Assembly: GCF_003591485.1 (NCBI RefSeq)
Contig: NZ_QZCF01000006.1
Coordinates: forward strand, 62,001 to 126,000
Reading direction: 5' to 3'
From: Paenibacillus sp. 1011MAR3C5
GTDB lineage: Bacteria > Bacillota > Bacilli > Paenibacillales > Paenibacillaceae
DNA: 64,000 nt
Shown here: positions 15,593-24,947 of the stretch, one piece after another
How positions within the stretch are numbered: position 1 is the first letter of the stretch
Layout of the letters: each line of letters starts with the position of its first letter
Notes under the pieces: generated by a model
What the model was told of the DNA's origin: nothing
Seen by the model: only the letters and a program-made list of their open reading frames with translations
The model's database searches: none
Translations under genes and position numbers: made by a program

Positions 15593-16307
15593 CGTAACGG
15601 AATTGACCAAAACCTTCGGCAAGCACCAAGTGCTGAAGGGAATCACGACCTCCGTGAGCAAAGGGGAGGTCGTCGCCCTGATCGGCCCTTCCGGCTCCGG
15701 CAAGTCGACCTTCCTGCGCTGCCTGAACCTGCTGGAGACGCCTACCTCCGGCATTATTACGATCAACGATACGGAGCTGACCAATCGGCACACCCACATC
15801 GGCAAGGTCAGGCAGCGTATCGGCATGGTCTTCCAGCATTTTCATCTCTTTCCCCATATGACGGTGATGGAGAATATCACATTCGCTCCACGCCGGGTGA
15901 AGGGTCTGTCTGCTTCAGCAGCAAAGGATAAAGCGCTGGCTCTGCTGGAACGCGTCGGCTTGGCCGATAAGGCAGACAGCTATCCATCGCGACTGTCTGG
16001 CGGCCAGAAGCAGCGCGTCGCCATTGCTCGCAGCCTCGCCATGGAACCGGATATTATGCTGTTCGATGAGCCGACATCGGCACTCGACCCCGAGATGGTC
16101 AAGGAGGTGCTGGCTGTCATTCAGGGACTGGCCAGCACCGGCATGACCATGCTGATTGTCACGCATGAGATGAAGTTCGCCCGCGAAGCCGCCGATACGA
16201 TTTATTTCATGGACGACGGCAGGCTGGTGGAGAAGACGCCTCCCGCACAATTTTTCGAGAGCCCCCAGAGCGAGCGCGCCAAGCGGTTTTTGGAGAAGGT
16301 GCTGTAG
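15585..16307 (+). CDS. Polar amino-acid ABC transporter ATP-binding protein
   Basis: ATPase of 240 residues with Walker A GPSGSGKST, Q-loop VFQHFHLFPHM, signature LSGGQKQRVAIARSLAM, Walker B IMLFDEPTSALDPEM and H-loop THEM. The GTG start at 15585 follows AAAGGAGG by 10 bases. It energises the fused receptor-permease encoded upstream and belongs to the GlnQ/HisP/TcyN group. The operon ends here; a hairpin lies about 25 bp downstream. Confidence 0.93.
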   Translation: MINVTELTKTFGKHQVLKGITTSVSKGEVVALIGPSGSGKSTFLRCLNLLETPTSGIITINDTELTNRHTHIGKVRQRIGMVFQHFHLFPHMTVMENITFAPRRVKGLSASAAKDKALALLERVGLADKADSYPSRLSGGQKQRVAIARSLAMEPDIMLFDEPTSALDPEMVKEVLAVIQGLASTGMTMLIVTHEMKFAREAADTIYFMDDGRLVEKTPPAQFFESPQSERAKRFLEKVL

Positions 16308-16330
16308 CTGGACTGTAATCCCCTTCATTA

Positions 16331-16379
16331 ACCAAAAAGCTCCTGGCGTTGGTGCTGTTATACACTCCGCCAGGAGCTT
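16331..16379 (-). terminator. Terminator between ABC operon and serS
   Basis: Perfect stem AAGCTCCTGGCG / CGCCAGGAGCTT. On the minus strand it is followed by TTTGG, which fits serS termination about 150 bp after its stop. It may also stop the convergent ABC transcript. Confidence 0.7.
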
Positions 16380-16529
16380 ATTCGATCATCCGCTATCTTC
16401 CCCAAATCACCAGCTTCAATAAGCCCGCAACGATAAGCATTGCCCCATCACACTCTGTATATGACAACGGCTATGAGCCCTATTCCCGCTTGTTCCATTC
16501 AGCCAAGTCACAGCTTATCTGCACAGCGT

Positions 16530-17834
16530 TCAAGCTTCCTCTTCCTGAGGCCCGCAAGGCGGACGAAGCTCGGTCAATCCGTTCATATAAGGCCTCAGCG
16601 CCGCCGGAATATAGACCGAGCCGTCCTCTTGCTGATGATTCTCCAGCAACGGGATCAGGATACGCGGACTCGCGACCGCTGTATTATTGAGCGTATGGCA
16701 GTAGCGCAGCGCCCCCTCTTCATCCCGATAGCGAATATTGGCGCGGCGCGCCTGGAAGTCGCGCAGGTTCGACGACGAATGCGTCTCGCCGTACGCACCG
16801 CGGCTCGGCATCCATGTCTCCAGATCGTATTGCTTATACGTCTTCTGCGACATATCTCCGGTACAGACGGCCATCTGCCGGTAGGGCAGCTCCAGCTTCT
16901 GCAGCAGCAGCTCCGCATTAGCCGTAATTTCCTGCAAGATCGCCTCCGATACCGCGGGATCCGACTTACAGATGACCACTTGCTCCACCTTCGCGAATTG
17001 ATGGACACGATAGAGCCCGCGAACATCCCTTCCTGCCGAGCCTACCTCGCTACGGAAGCACATCGAAGCGGCTGCCAGCCGGATCGGCGTTTCTGCCTCG
17101 ACCACTTCTCCCGCATAATACATAATCAGCGGCACTTCCGATGTGCCAGCCAAATAACCGTCGACCTCATCCAGCTTATAGGCTTGATCGCGGCCAAGCG
17201 GGAAGTAGCCTGTGTGGTTCATCGCCTCTTCCTTCACCATCAGCGGCACTTCAAGCAGCAGAAAGTCACGCTCCAGGAGCAGATCCAGCGCCAGCTGCTG
17301 GACGGCCCGGTGAAGCTGCGCTCCCGCGCCCCTCAAGTAATAGTGGCGGCTCCCGCCCGTCTTCACGCCTCGCGGCACATCAATTAGTCCGTGCAATTCT
17401 CCCAGCTCGATATGGTCCTTCGGTTCGAACGGAAATACCGGCACTTCACCGACTCGCTTCAATTCCACATTGTCTTCGTCCGACCGGCCGATAGGCGTAT
17501 CGGGCGAAACAACGTTAGGAACAAGCTCATATAAGGCGCCAAACCGTTCCTCAGCCGCTCTAAGCTCCGTTTCCAGCTCCGCGAGCTTGGCGTTGACGGT
17601 TTTCGTCTCCGCCCGGATTGCTTCCGCCTCTTCCCGCCGCTGCTCTTGCATAAGCCGTCCCACTTCGCTCGACAGACGATTGCGGCGCTCCCGCAGCATA
17701 TCAGTGTCCCGCTTCAGCCTGCGCCGCTCCTCATCCCTTGCCAGCAGCTCATCCACCGACAGATGAATGCCCTTATGCCCTACTGTCACCCTTACCTCTT
17801 CCGCATGTTCCCTTACCCATTTCATGTCCAACAT
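16530..17834 (-). CDS. serS: Seryl-tRNA synthetase
   Basis: Class II synthetase of 434 residues (family about 420-430) that charges tRNA-Ser. The N-terminal tRNA-binding coiled coil (about residues 30-105, rich in R/E) is followed by the catalytic domain. Class II motifs are visible, with motif 2 around MCFRSEVGSAGRDVRGLYR and a late RYRDEEG segment and NNTAVASPRILIPLLEN for motif 3. A T-box leader precedes it, so expression should rise when tRNA-Ser is uncharged. It is probably the only serS copy, but this cannot be checked from the window. Confidence 0.96.
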   Translation of the reverse strand: MLDMKWVREHAEEVRVTVGHKGIHLSVDELLARDEERRRLKRDTDMLRERRNRLSSEVGRLMQEQRREEAEAIRAETKTVNAKLAELETELRAAEERFGALYELVPNVVSPDTPIGRSDEDNVELKRVGEVPVFPFEPKDHIELGELHGLIDVPRGVKTGGSRHYYLRGAGAQLHRAVQQLALDLLLERDFLLLEVPLMVKEEAMNHTGYFPLGRDQAYKLDEVDGYLAGTSEVPLIMYYAGEVVEAETPIRLAAASMCFRSEVGSAGRDVRGLYRVHQFAKVEQVVICKSDPAVSEAILQEITANAELLLQKLELPYRQMAVCTGDMSQKTYKQYDLETWMPSRGAYGETHSSSNLRDFQARRANIRYRDEEGALRYCHTLNNTAVASPRILIPLLENHQQEDGSVYIPAALRPYMNGLTELRPPCGPQEEEA

Positions 17835-17860
17835 GTCACCGCGCTCCTTTTCGCATAGAA

Positions 17861-18076
17861 ATACAAAAAGCGCCCTTATCCCTATGGGACGAGGAGCGCT
17901 TGTCTCGCGGTGCCACCCAAATTAACCGGACCAATTAGAGGGTCCGATTCTCTTTGTTCCGCGGTAACGGGCGGAGTCCGGCAAACTTAGGGAGCAGGCC
18001 TCATGCATCAGCCCTCACCTTAACGAATACGCCTCCGAGTTGGATTCTCTTCACTGGCATAATGTCCGTATCGTTT
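17861..18076 (-). promoter_or_regulatory. T-box riboswitch leader of serS
   Basis: On the minus strand the conserved T-box sequence GGTGGCACCGCG (complement of 17906-17917) precedes a terminator hairpin built on AAGCGC/GGCGCTT ending in TTTTTG. These are the antiterminator bulge and terminator of a tRNA-sensing leader. The upstream part (to about 18076) would hold stem I; a TCC in GAATCCAAC is a possible serine specifier, but I could not fold stem I with confidence. Serine specificity is inferred from serS downstream. Confidence 0.88.
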
Positions 18077-18082
18077 TTTTGT

Positions 18083-18111
18083 ATTATATCCGAGGAGCAG
18101 ACTAGAAGCAA
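18083..18111 (-). promoter_or_regulatory. Promoter of the serS T-box leader
   Basis: Minus-strand TTGCTT (18106-18111), 17-bp spacer, perfect TATAAT (18083-18088). Transcription would start near 18076. Confidence 0.75.
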
Positions 18112-18171
18112 GTCAGTTAGGCTTCCAATGGCCATGCCGGCATAATCATGACACCATCCCGCTATTCTGAT

Positions 18172-19746
18172 CTACTTGTTCTTATGCTTGTTCGGCGCTT
18201 TATTCTCTTTATTCGCCGCTTCCTCCAGCCGGCGGAATCGCTTCAGGTCCCGATTTCGAATTGGCAGCGGCTCCTTGCGCAGCAGCTTGACCGTAGCGGC
18301 AATCATCAAGAGCAAAATAATGGTGAATGGCAGCGCAGCGACAAGTGAAGCCGTCTGCAGCGCATTCAGTCCTCCCGCGAAGAGAAGTACGCCCGCAATA
18401 GCCGCCATGAGGGTGCCCCATACGAATAATACAACCTTGGGCGGCTTCAGGCTCCCGCCGGTCGTCATGCTCGCTAGAATATAAGTAGCGGAATCTGCTG
18501 ACGTCACCAGGAAGGTCAAGATAAGCAATATCGACAGCCCCGACATTATCATGGGCAACGGAAGCTGATCGAACAGCTGGAAGAGCGCAGAAGTCAAATC
18601 GTTGTGCACCGCAGCCGCTATTCCTGCATTCCGGTTCAGATCATGCCACAACGCCGTCCCGCCGAACACTGCAATCCATAGACATGCGATAAATGGCGGG
18701 ATAATCATGACACCCAAAATAAATTCCCGAATGGTCCTGCCACGGGATACTCGGGCAACGAAGGCTCCTACGTAAGGCGACCACGCAATCGCCCAAGCCC
18801 AATAGAAGATCGTCCAGTCTCGCACCCATGTGCCGCCAACATAAGGCGTCATCCTCAAGCTGTATTGCACGAAATTGGAGACGTAATCACCAAGCGCCAA
18901 CGTGAAGCTTTCCAGTATAAAGACGGTAGGGCCCATAATAAAGACATACACCAGAAACAGGAGCGCAACCGCCAAGTTGAAATTGCTTAAGTAGCGTATG
19001 CCTTTATCCAGACCTGTCGTCGTTGAAATCATGTACGCGATAAAGATGCAGAACAAAATGATAAGCTGGATAATCATTGTATTGCCCGTGCCGAATACGA
19101 TATGGAGTCCTCCGCTCATCTGCATGACGCCTAGACCGATCGAGGTTGCGATACCCATAACCGTCGCAATGACCGCCAGCGTATCAATCGTATTGCGAAC
19201 GGCAGGCTTGCTCCCGGTAATCGGCTCCAGCGCAGTGGATACCAGTCCATCCTTTTCTTTGCGAAATTGCAGAAAGGCGATAACGAGTCCGATCATAGCG
19301 AAGACCGACCACTGACTAATTCCCCAATGGAAAAAAGAATAACCCATGGCGACTCTGGCCGCGTTTTCAGATTGAGCTGTTATGCCCTCAAACGGTGTGG
19401 AGAAAAAATGACTCATAGGCTCGGCAACGCCCCAAAAAACTAACCCGACACCGAAACCGGCAGAGAAGAGCATCCCAATCCATGTGAAAAAGGGATATTG
19501 CGGCCGCTCCTTTTCCCCGCCCAGCCGAATGGACCCGAATTTGCTTATGGCTATTCCGAACAGGAAGAGAATGATCAGAAATACAGACAACAAATAAAAC
19601 CAGCCGAAAGCCTTGGTTGATAACTCGAATAGATGCCCTGCTGCCTGGCCAAAGGATTCCGGCATAATCGCACCAATCACAACCAGCGCGAGGACGAGGA
19701 CTGCCGATATCCAAAACACGACGTTTTTCAATCCGATCTCCTTCAT
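18172..19746 (-). CDS. BCCT-family osmolyte transporter (OpuD/BetP-like)
   Basis: Secondary transporter of 524 residues with 12 predicted membrane helices, importing betaine, choline or carnitine with sodium or protons. The Trp-rich signature region GTWVRDWTIFYWAWAIAWSP is intact, as is the glycine-rich helix around MGIATSIGLGVMQMSGG. The ATG at 19746 follows GAGGTGG by about 4 bases. The C-terminal tail is basic (ending NKHKNK), as in osmosensing BCCT proteins. It is monocistronic, with the serS promoter just downstream. The exact substrate is not decidable. Confidence 0.92.
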   Translation of the reverse strand: MKEIGLKNVVFWISAVLVLALVVIGAIMPESFGQAAGHLFELSTKAFGWFYLLSVFLIILFLFGIAISKFGSIRLGGEKERPQYPFFTWIGMLFSAGFGVGLVFWGVAEPMSHFFSTPFEGITAQSENAARVAMGYSFFHWGISQWSVFAMIGLVIAFLQFRKEKDGLVSTALEPITGSKPAVRNTIDTLAVIATVMGIATSIGLGVMQMSGGLHIVFGTGNTMIIQLIILFCIFIAYMISTTTGLDKGIRYLSNFNLAVALLFLVYVFIMGPTVFILESFTLALGDYVSNFVQYSLRMTPYVGGTWVRDWTIFYWAWAIAWSPYVGAFVARVSRGRTIREFILGVMIIPPFIACLWIAVFGGTALWHDLNRNAGIAAAVHNDLTSALFQLFDQLPLPMIMSGLSILLILTFLVTSADSATYILASMTTGGSLKPPKVVLFVWGTLMAAIAGVLLFAGGLNALQTASLVAALPFTIILLLMIAATVKLLRKEPLPIRNRDLKRFRRLEEAANKENKAPNKHKNK

Positions 19747-19954
19747 ATGCCACCTCATCGCATTTTCGTATGTTTAGAAGTATGCCTAAAGCATGGCAAA
19801 ATGATGTGCACTGCGAGACACTTCTCTACACTGAATCCCGTTTATCGCTTGATAAGGCATAAGGCAGGCATGTATAGACCTTTCGCCTCGCCTTCATAAC
19901 GATTATATTGGAAAGATGAGAATCCCTTAGAAGCATAGAGGAGGAGAAGCCCTC

Positions 19955-21664
19955 ATGAACGATATGTCCCATATGCAAGAACTGTCGACGCTTAAAATGA
20001 TTGCAGAGACACTTAACCGCTCTCATCATGTCTACAACATGCTGGACGCCGTCCTGGAGAAGCTGCTCGATGTGACCGAGCTCACCTTCGGCTGGATCTT
20101 CCTGATGGACGAAAACGGCCATCCTACATTCGCTGCCGACCGGAACTTGCCGCCTGCCTTGCTCCAGGATGACAAAGCCCCTATGAAATGCGGATCCTGC
20201 TGGTGCGTCGACCAATATCAGGACGATCGGTTGACGGATGCGGTCAATATCCTAAGCTGCCGCAGACTCAGTCAAGCCCGCGCAGCCAAAAGCGGCGATA
20301 CATGCGGCTTCACCCATCACGCGACAGTACCGCTGCGGATCGGAGAACGCAAATTCGGCATCCTCAACGTCGGAGCGGCGGGCAAAAATCATTTTACGGC
20401 CGAGGAGCTGGCGCTTCTCCAGTCCGTCGCCTTCCAAATCGGCGTCGCGGTAGAGCGCATCCGGCTGCATGAAGCCGAGCAGCGGCGGGCCGAGCAATTC
20501 ACCCGCTTGGGAGCGTTCAGCCGCTCGCTTCACCAGTCGGTCAGCTCCGGTATGGTGCCCGTTCAGCTTGCGGAGAATGCGATCTCTCTGCTCGCCGAGC
20601 AATTCGACTGGCCAATGGCCGCTCTGCTGGAGCGAACAGGCGACAGCCGATATGCGATCCAAGCCCTGCATGCCGACAAAACGCTGCATAACCATATCCT
20701 CACCGCTCCGGCATTCCTTGCAGCAGAGCTCAGCCGCATCTCCGGCGAATCGCGGTGCATGGAACTGAACATCCAGCAATCAAGCGATACCGGTGAAGCG
20801 CCTTGGAGCTTAGCGTCACCACCGCTCTCTGCCTTGCTTGCCGTTCCCGTCACGCCTCTGGTGTCGCAATCCGGGCGCTTCCTATTGATTCGGAGCGCAG
20901 GGCCCGCATTCCTGAACCGAGTCGAAAGCGAAGTGCTGGAGGCGGTGGCGGAGCATATAGCCGCTGCGATCGACCATGCGAGACTGGAGGAGAACAGGCG
21001 AGAGCTCGTTCGGGTAGAGGAGCGCAACCGACTTGCCCGCGACCTCCACGACTCCGTGTCCCAGATGCTCTTCTCCATTAGCATGACCGCCAAGGGAGCG
21101 GAGTCTTATTTGGAAAATGAGGATTTGGAGGCCGCCCGTCTCGCCCTGCAGGATATGACGGTCGTATCCAAGGACGCGCTGAAGGAGATGCGCTCTCTCA
21201 TCATGCAGCTTCGACCGGCCAATCTGGACGGAGGCATTGCCAGAGCGATTATCGAATACGGCAAGCGACTTGGCCTTCATATCCGGCTGACATGCGATGG
21301 CTGTATGAAGCAGCTTCCGCAGGCCGTAGAAGTAACGGTATGGCGGGTTGCACAGGAGACGCTGAATAATGTCGCCAAGCATGCAGGCGCAGATACTGTA
21401 GACATCGCCCTGTACACGCATGATGCCAGCTTGGTTTATGTAGCCAAGGACAACGGCTCCGGAGTCAATCTGGAAGAGCTCCCGGCTAGCGGCAAGAGCC
21501 TCGGAATATCGATCATGAGAGAACGCGTGGAAGCGGCTGGAGGCCAGTTAAGGCTGGCAAGCGCACCGGGGGAAGGCATGTTGATCGAGGCTACGCTGCC
21601 TCTGTCCAAATTCGAAATGGAAGGAGTCATTCGCGGTTATGAGCATACGGATTCTGCTCGCTGA
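19955..21664 (+). CDS. NarL-type histidine kinase with Cys-rich GAF sensor (AirS/YhcY-like)
   Basis: Soluble kinase of 569 residues without membrane helices. Two GAF-like domains (about 20-170 and 190-340) precede a HisKA_3 domain with phosphoacceptor His365 in RLARDLHDSVSQ, and a HATPase domain (QETLNNVAKHAG). The first GAF carries Cys79, Cys82, Cys84, Cys102 and Cys117. A similar cluster holds a redox-active iron-sulphur centre in staphylococcal AirS, so oxygen or redox sensing is likely (inference). It starts after GAGGAGGAG and overlaps the response regulator gene by 26 bp, so the two are coupled. Confidence 0.88.
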   Translation: MNDMSHMQELSTLKMIAETLNRSHHVYNMLDAVLEKLLDVTELTFGWIFLMDENGHPTFAADRNLPPALLQDDKAPMKCGSCWCVDQYQDDRLTDAVNILSCRRLSQARAAKSGDTCGFTHHATVPLRIGERKFGILNVGAAGKNHFTAEELALLQSVAFQIGVAVERIRLHEAEQRRAEQFTRLGAFSRSLHQSVSSGMVPVQLAENAISLLAEQFDWPMAALLERTGDSRYAIQALHADKTLHNHILTAPAFLAAELSRISGESRCMELNIQQSSDTGEAPWSLASPPLSALLAVPVTPLVSQSGRFLLIRSAGPAFLNRVESEVLEAVAEHIAAAIDHARLEENRRELVRVEERNRLARDLHDSVSQMLFSISMTAKGAESYLENEDLEAARLALQDMTVVSKDALKEMRSLIMQLRPANLDGGIARAIIEYGKRLGLHIRLTCDGCMKQLPQAVEVTVWRVAQETLNNVAKHAGADTVDIALYTHDASLVYVAKDNGSGVNLEELPASGKSLGISIMRERVEAAGGQLRLASAPGEGMLIEATLPLSKFEMEGVIRGYEHTDSAR

Positions 21665-22307
21665 CGATCACAAGATGGTACGGCGGGGGCTGCAAGTGTT
21701 CCTAACTTCTCAGAAGGATATGGAAATTATCGGCGAAGCATCTACCGGCCAAGAGCTGCTGGAACAAGCGGCATCGCTTGCGCCCGATATTGTGCTGATG
21801 GACATTCACATGCCTGTCATGGACGGCATTGAAGCGACAAGGCGGCTGGCTGAATCGCTGCCTGCTGTGAAAGTGATCGTTCTCACTTCCTTTTCAGACC
21901 AGGACCATGCCCTTCCTGCCATACGCGCTGGAGCGAAAGGCTATCTGCTGAAGGATCTGGAGCCTGAAGAGCTGGCCAATGCCGTCAGGCGCGTTCATGA
22001 GGGAAAGGTCGAGCTGCACCCCGATATAGCGGGACAGCTGATGAATCAATATATCCATCTATATCAAGGGAACTCCGCTCCATTTGAAGCTGATCTTCCC
22101 AGTCAGGAGCCGCTCACGAGAAGAGAGCTGGATGTGCTCCGGCTCATTGCTGCCGGCATGAGCAATCGCATGATTGCAGATGCGCTTGTCATTACCGAAA
22201 AGACGGTCAAAACGCATGTGACCCACATCTTAAGCAAGCTCGATCTTGCAGACCGCACGCAAGCGGCGTTGTTTGCGGTCCGCAATGGGCTCGACAAAGA
22301 AGCTTGA
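21639..22307 (+). CDS. NarL/LuxR-family response regulator
   Basis: Response regulator of 222 residues: receiver domain with Asp55 (IVLMDIHMPVMDG) as phosphate acceptor and the conserved DD at 9-10 and Lys in GYLLKDL. A C-terminal LuxR-type helix-turn-helix follows (TRRELDVLRLIAAGMSNRMI, VKTHVTHILSKL). Translation starts inside the kinase gene behind GGAG. It is the obvious partner of the Cys-rich kinase. Target genes are unknown; the flavin reductase downstream is a candidate by position only. Confidence 0.93.
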   Translation: MSIRILLADDHKMVRRGLQVFLTSQKDMEIIGEASTGQELLEQAASLAPDIVLMDIHMPVMDGIEATRRLAESLPAVKVIVLTSFSDQDHALPAIRAGAKGYLLKDLEPEELANAVRRVHEGKVELHPDIAGQLMNQYIHLYQGNSAPFEADLPSQEPLTRRELDVLRLIAAGMSNRMIADALVITEKTVKTHVTHILSKLDLADRTQAALFAVRNGLDKEA

Positions 22308-22479
22308 CCCGTGCAACCCGGCGGGTCATCTCAGACCAACGTCGTAGAAACAGTCCGACCATAGCCGAATTACTTCGCTTATAAGATCAACCCTTGTGCC
22401 GACGTGCTCCTTACAGCCCCTATGTTACGATCAATGCATAACAACGGACGCAAGGGCCGGACCAAAGGGGAACTGCACT

Positions 22480-23028
22480 ATGAACGTAATAATCATCGCC
22501 GGAAGCAACCACAAAGGGGCTACAAGCACACGTCTTTCTGAATACATCAAAGAGGTAATCGCCGCCGAAGGGCATCAAGTCACTCTGTTCGACTTGTACC
22601 GCAAGCCGCTCCCATTCTATTCGCCGGACGGTGAAAGCGCCAATAGCGGTCATATCGCAGAGCTGAAGCAAGGCATGCATGCGGCCGATGCCATCGTGCT
22701 GGCAACGCCGGAATACCACAGCAGCATCTCCGGCGTATTGAAGAATGCGCTGGACCATCTGGGTCAGGATCACTTCCGCGGCAAAGCCGTACTCTCCATG
22801 AGCTCTGCAGGAGGCGCGGTGGGCACAAGCTCCCTGCAGCAATTGCAAACCATCGTACGCAATTTGCACGGGATCAACTCACCAGAGTGGGTGTCCATCG
22901 GCGGCGCCCAACGGAACTGGTTCGCCGAGCCTCATACGGACAACGAAGGCTCTGGCGGCGAGATTGTGGAGCGAATCAAGCGTGTGGCCCACTCGTTCCT
23001 GGAGCTGGCGGCACGAATAAGAGGATAG
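22480..23028 (+). CDS. NADPH-dependent FMN reductase
   Basis: Flavodoxin-fold oxidoreductase of 182 residues. The N-terminal FMN phosphate loop GSNHKGATSTRLS (residues 8-20) and the central TPEYHSSISGVLKNALDHL are hallmarks of the SsuE/azoreductase (YhdA-like) family, which reduces FMN, quinones or azo dyes with NADPH. The ATG at 22480 follows AAAGGGG; an earlier in-frame ATG at 22396 has no such site. It lies 170 bp after the two-component system, with its own terminator. Cellular substrate unknown. Confidence 0.88.
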   Translation: MNVIIIAGSNHKGATSTRLSEYIKEVIAAEGHQVTLFDLYRKPLPFYSPDGESANSGHIAELKQGMHAADAIVLATPEYHSSISGVLKNALDHLGQDHFRGKAVLSMSSAGGAVGTSSLQQLQTIVRNLHGINSPEWVSIGGAQRNWFAEPHTDNEGSGGEIVERIKRVAHSFLELAARIRG

Positions 23029-23056
23029 GCGCGTCTTGCGCGCCTATCCTTCTTTT
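23023..23056 (+). terminator. Terminator after the FMN reductase
   Basis: Perfect 11-bp stem GGATAGGCGCG/CGCGCCTATCC, loop TCTTG, then TTCTTTT. It overlaps the stop codons of both convergent genes. Confidence 0.85.
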
Positions 23057-24183
23057 CCGTTCCGGATCAGCCACTCGCCCGCTTCCCGCTTCGATAGGGT
23101 CGCAAGGTCAAGTCCGCTATCGTCTTCCCCGCCTAACCCCCTTATCTTCTCAAGCTGCGTCCTTGTTGCCGGCTGCCGCTCAATCAGCCCGTTCATATTG
23201 CTGTATGCGATGCGCTCTGCCAGTTCGCTGTCATCCAGCTTATCTATCAAGCGGTACATGGCTTCGATCGCCAGCTCTTCACTGCTTAGACCAAAACCTG
23301 AATCCGTGCTCAGCACGATCCGGTCCGGGAACTTCCGAATTACTGGAATGAAATCCTCCAGCACATTGGCGCTTTCGGGATTGAATACCGTAAAGCCCGC
23401 GAAGAAATCGGCATACAGGTTCGGATACGCCTCCAGCCACGCTTCCAGATTGCCTGGCGAATTAAAGACATTCGCATGAGCGAGGATAAAGGTCGTATCG
23501 GGATAGGCAGCCAGCGCCTCCTGCAGCTTGGAGACCGGCGTTCCGTTCAGCGGATCAATGTGCAGCAGAACCGGCGCCTGATACTCCGCGCATAGCGCAT
23601 AGATTTCCGGGAGAATGCCGTCCATCGGATGCTCCGTCTTCCACTCCACTTGCGCAAGGGCCGGAGAATACTGGGATGCAGCCGCAATCTCACCTAAGCC
23701 GAAGTATCCTCGCTCCAGATTCTTGCGCAGCTTGTCGAGGCCTGCTTGCTCCAGCAGATTAATACCGGACGTAAAGGGAATAAATCGGTCAGGGTTGTTC
23801 TGATAAGCTTCCCAGGCCGTCTCATCCGTAGCCTCCGCAGCCGGTTCCGATACGGCTCCGAAGAGAACGATCCGGTCCACCCCGCTCTCATCCCATTTGG
23901 GAATCATGCTGCGGTATTTGCCTCCCGCTGCATTATGATTGTGAGCGTCCATCAGCGGTAGATCATGATACGCCTGCACCAGCTCTTCCATACTCTTCTC
24001 CTTTAGTACCTCTGCGGACGGCTCAGGAGATTCGGATGCCTGCTGATTACCCGGCAACTGCTCGGCAACCGGCGCGGTCTCATCCCCTCCCGGAGCCATT
24101 GCCCGTCCTCCAAATATCATGGCCGCCGCCACCACCGCAATGGCGATCAATAACCAAGCAGCTTGTCTTTTTGTTCTGCTCAA
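23044..24183 (-). CDS. Secreted or membrane-anchored amidohydrolase-family protein
   Basis: 379 residues. An N-terminal signal or anchor segment (WLLIAIAVVAAAMIFGG, about 10-26) is followed by a low-complexity linker and an Amidohydro_2-type TIM barrel. Metal-ligand motifs seen: LMDAHNHNA (about 77), VLLHIDPLNG, FILAHANVF and LSTDSGFG. The barrel would sit outside the membrane, which is unusual for this mostly cytoplasmic superfamily. Substrate unknown. It is a single gene convergent with the FMN reductase. Confidence 0.8.
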   Translation of the reverse strand: MSRTKRQAAWLLIAIAVVAAAMIFGGRAMAPGGDETAPVAEQLPGNQQASESPEPSAEVLKEKSMEELVQAYHDLPLMDAHNHNAAGGKYRSMIPKWDESGVDRIVLFGAVSEPAAEATDETAWEAYQNNPDRFIPFTSGINLLEQAGLDKLRKNLERGYFGLGEIAAASQYSPALAQVEWKTEHPMDGILPEIYALCAEYQAPVLLHIDPLNGTPVSKLQEALAAYPDTTFILAHANVFNSPGNLEAWLEAYPNLYADFFAGFTVFNPESANVLEDFIPVIRKFPDRIVLSTDSGFGLSSEELAIEAMYRLIDKLDDSELAERIAYSNMNGLIERQPATRTQLEKIRGLGGEDDSGLDLATLSKREAGEWLIRNGKEG

Positions 24184-24291
24184 CTCTTCGCCCCCTCGTC
24201 ATCACTGCTAATCTACGAACAACATAGCATCCTCATCCATTTATGTAAATTGATTCTTTTCACTGCATGAAAGGCCGGTAAGCGGATGACA

Positions 24292-24330
24292 AACAAAAAG
24301 AAGACTGCAGGCCATTAGCCAGCAGTCTTC
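24292..24330 (-). terminator. Terminator after yceI
   Basis: Minus-strand stem GAAGACTGC / GCAGTCTTC followed by TTTTTG, about 15 bp past the yceI stop. Confidence 0.85.
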
Positions 24331-24345
24331 CCGTTCGCATGAGGC

Positions 24346-24879
24346 TTAAGCTTGTTGCAAAGCTTCGATCTCAAGCGTAATTTTCACTTCATCGCCAATC
24401 ATCACGCCGCCTGTCTCCAGAGCCGCATTGTACGTCAGACCGTAGTCGCTGCGCTTGATTGCGCCAGTTGCACTGAATCCTGCCTTCGTATTGCCCCAAG
24501 GATCGCGGCTTGTGCCTTCGAACGTCACCTCGAATGATTCCGAACGCGTCACGCCGTGCAGGCTAACGTCTCCCGTTACAGTGTACTCGCCTTCGCTTGT
24601 TTGGGAGATGGAAGTCGCTTTGAAGCCCAGTGTCGGGAACTTCTCCACATCGAAGAAATCAGCGGATTTCAGATGCGCATCGCGATCGCCATTGCGCGTA
24701 TCTACACTGCTCAGATCGATATTAAAGGAAATTTCAGCGGAAGTCAGATCGGCCGGATCCGCCACGATGTTCGCATCGAACGCATGGAACGTGCCTTTTA
24801 CCTTCGCAATCATCAAGTGTCTTACGGAAAATCCAACTTCGCTGTGCGACGCGTCTACAACCCATTGTGCTTTTGTCAT
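24346..24879 (-). CDS. YceI-family lipid/polyisoprenoid-binding-like protein
   Basis: Lipocalin-like protein of 177 residues. It matches the YceI family from VDASHSEVGFSVRHLMIAKV through FSATGAIKRSDYGL and GDEVKITLEIEAL. Members bind isoprenoid chains such as quinones. No signal peptide is present, so it is cytoplasmic here. The ATG at 24879 is set by GGAGG 8 bases upstream. Its promoter overlaps an MhqR-like operator, which ties it to quinone stress and suggests binding of a quinone or polyprenyl compound (inference). Confidence 0.92.
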   Translation of the reverse strand: MTKAQWVVDASHSEVGFSVRHLMIAKVKGTFHAFDANIVADPADLTSAEISFNIDLSSVDTRNGDRDAHLKSADFFDVEKFPTLGFKATSISQTSEGEYTVTGDVSLHGVTRSESFEVTFEGTSRDPWGNTKAGFSATGAIKRSDYGLTYNAALETGGVMIGDEVKITLEIEALQQA

Positions 24880-24947
24880 TGTTATAACCTCCATATGTGA
24901 TTTTATTTACTAACAATTAATAATTAACTAACTTTAGATTATGAAAT

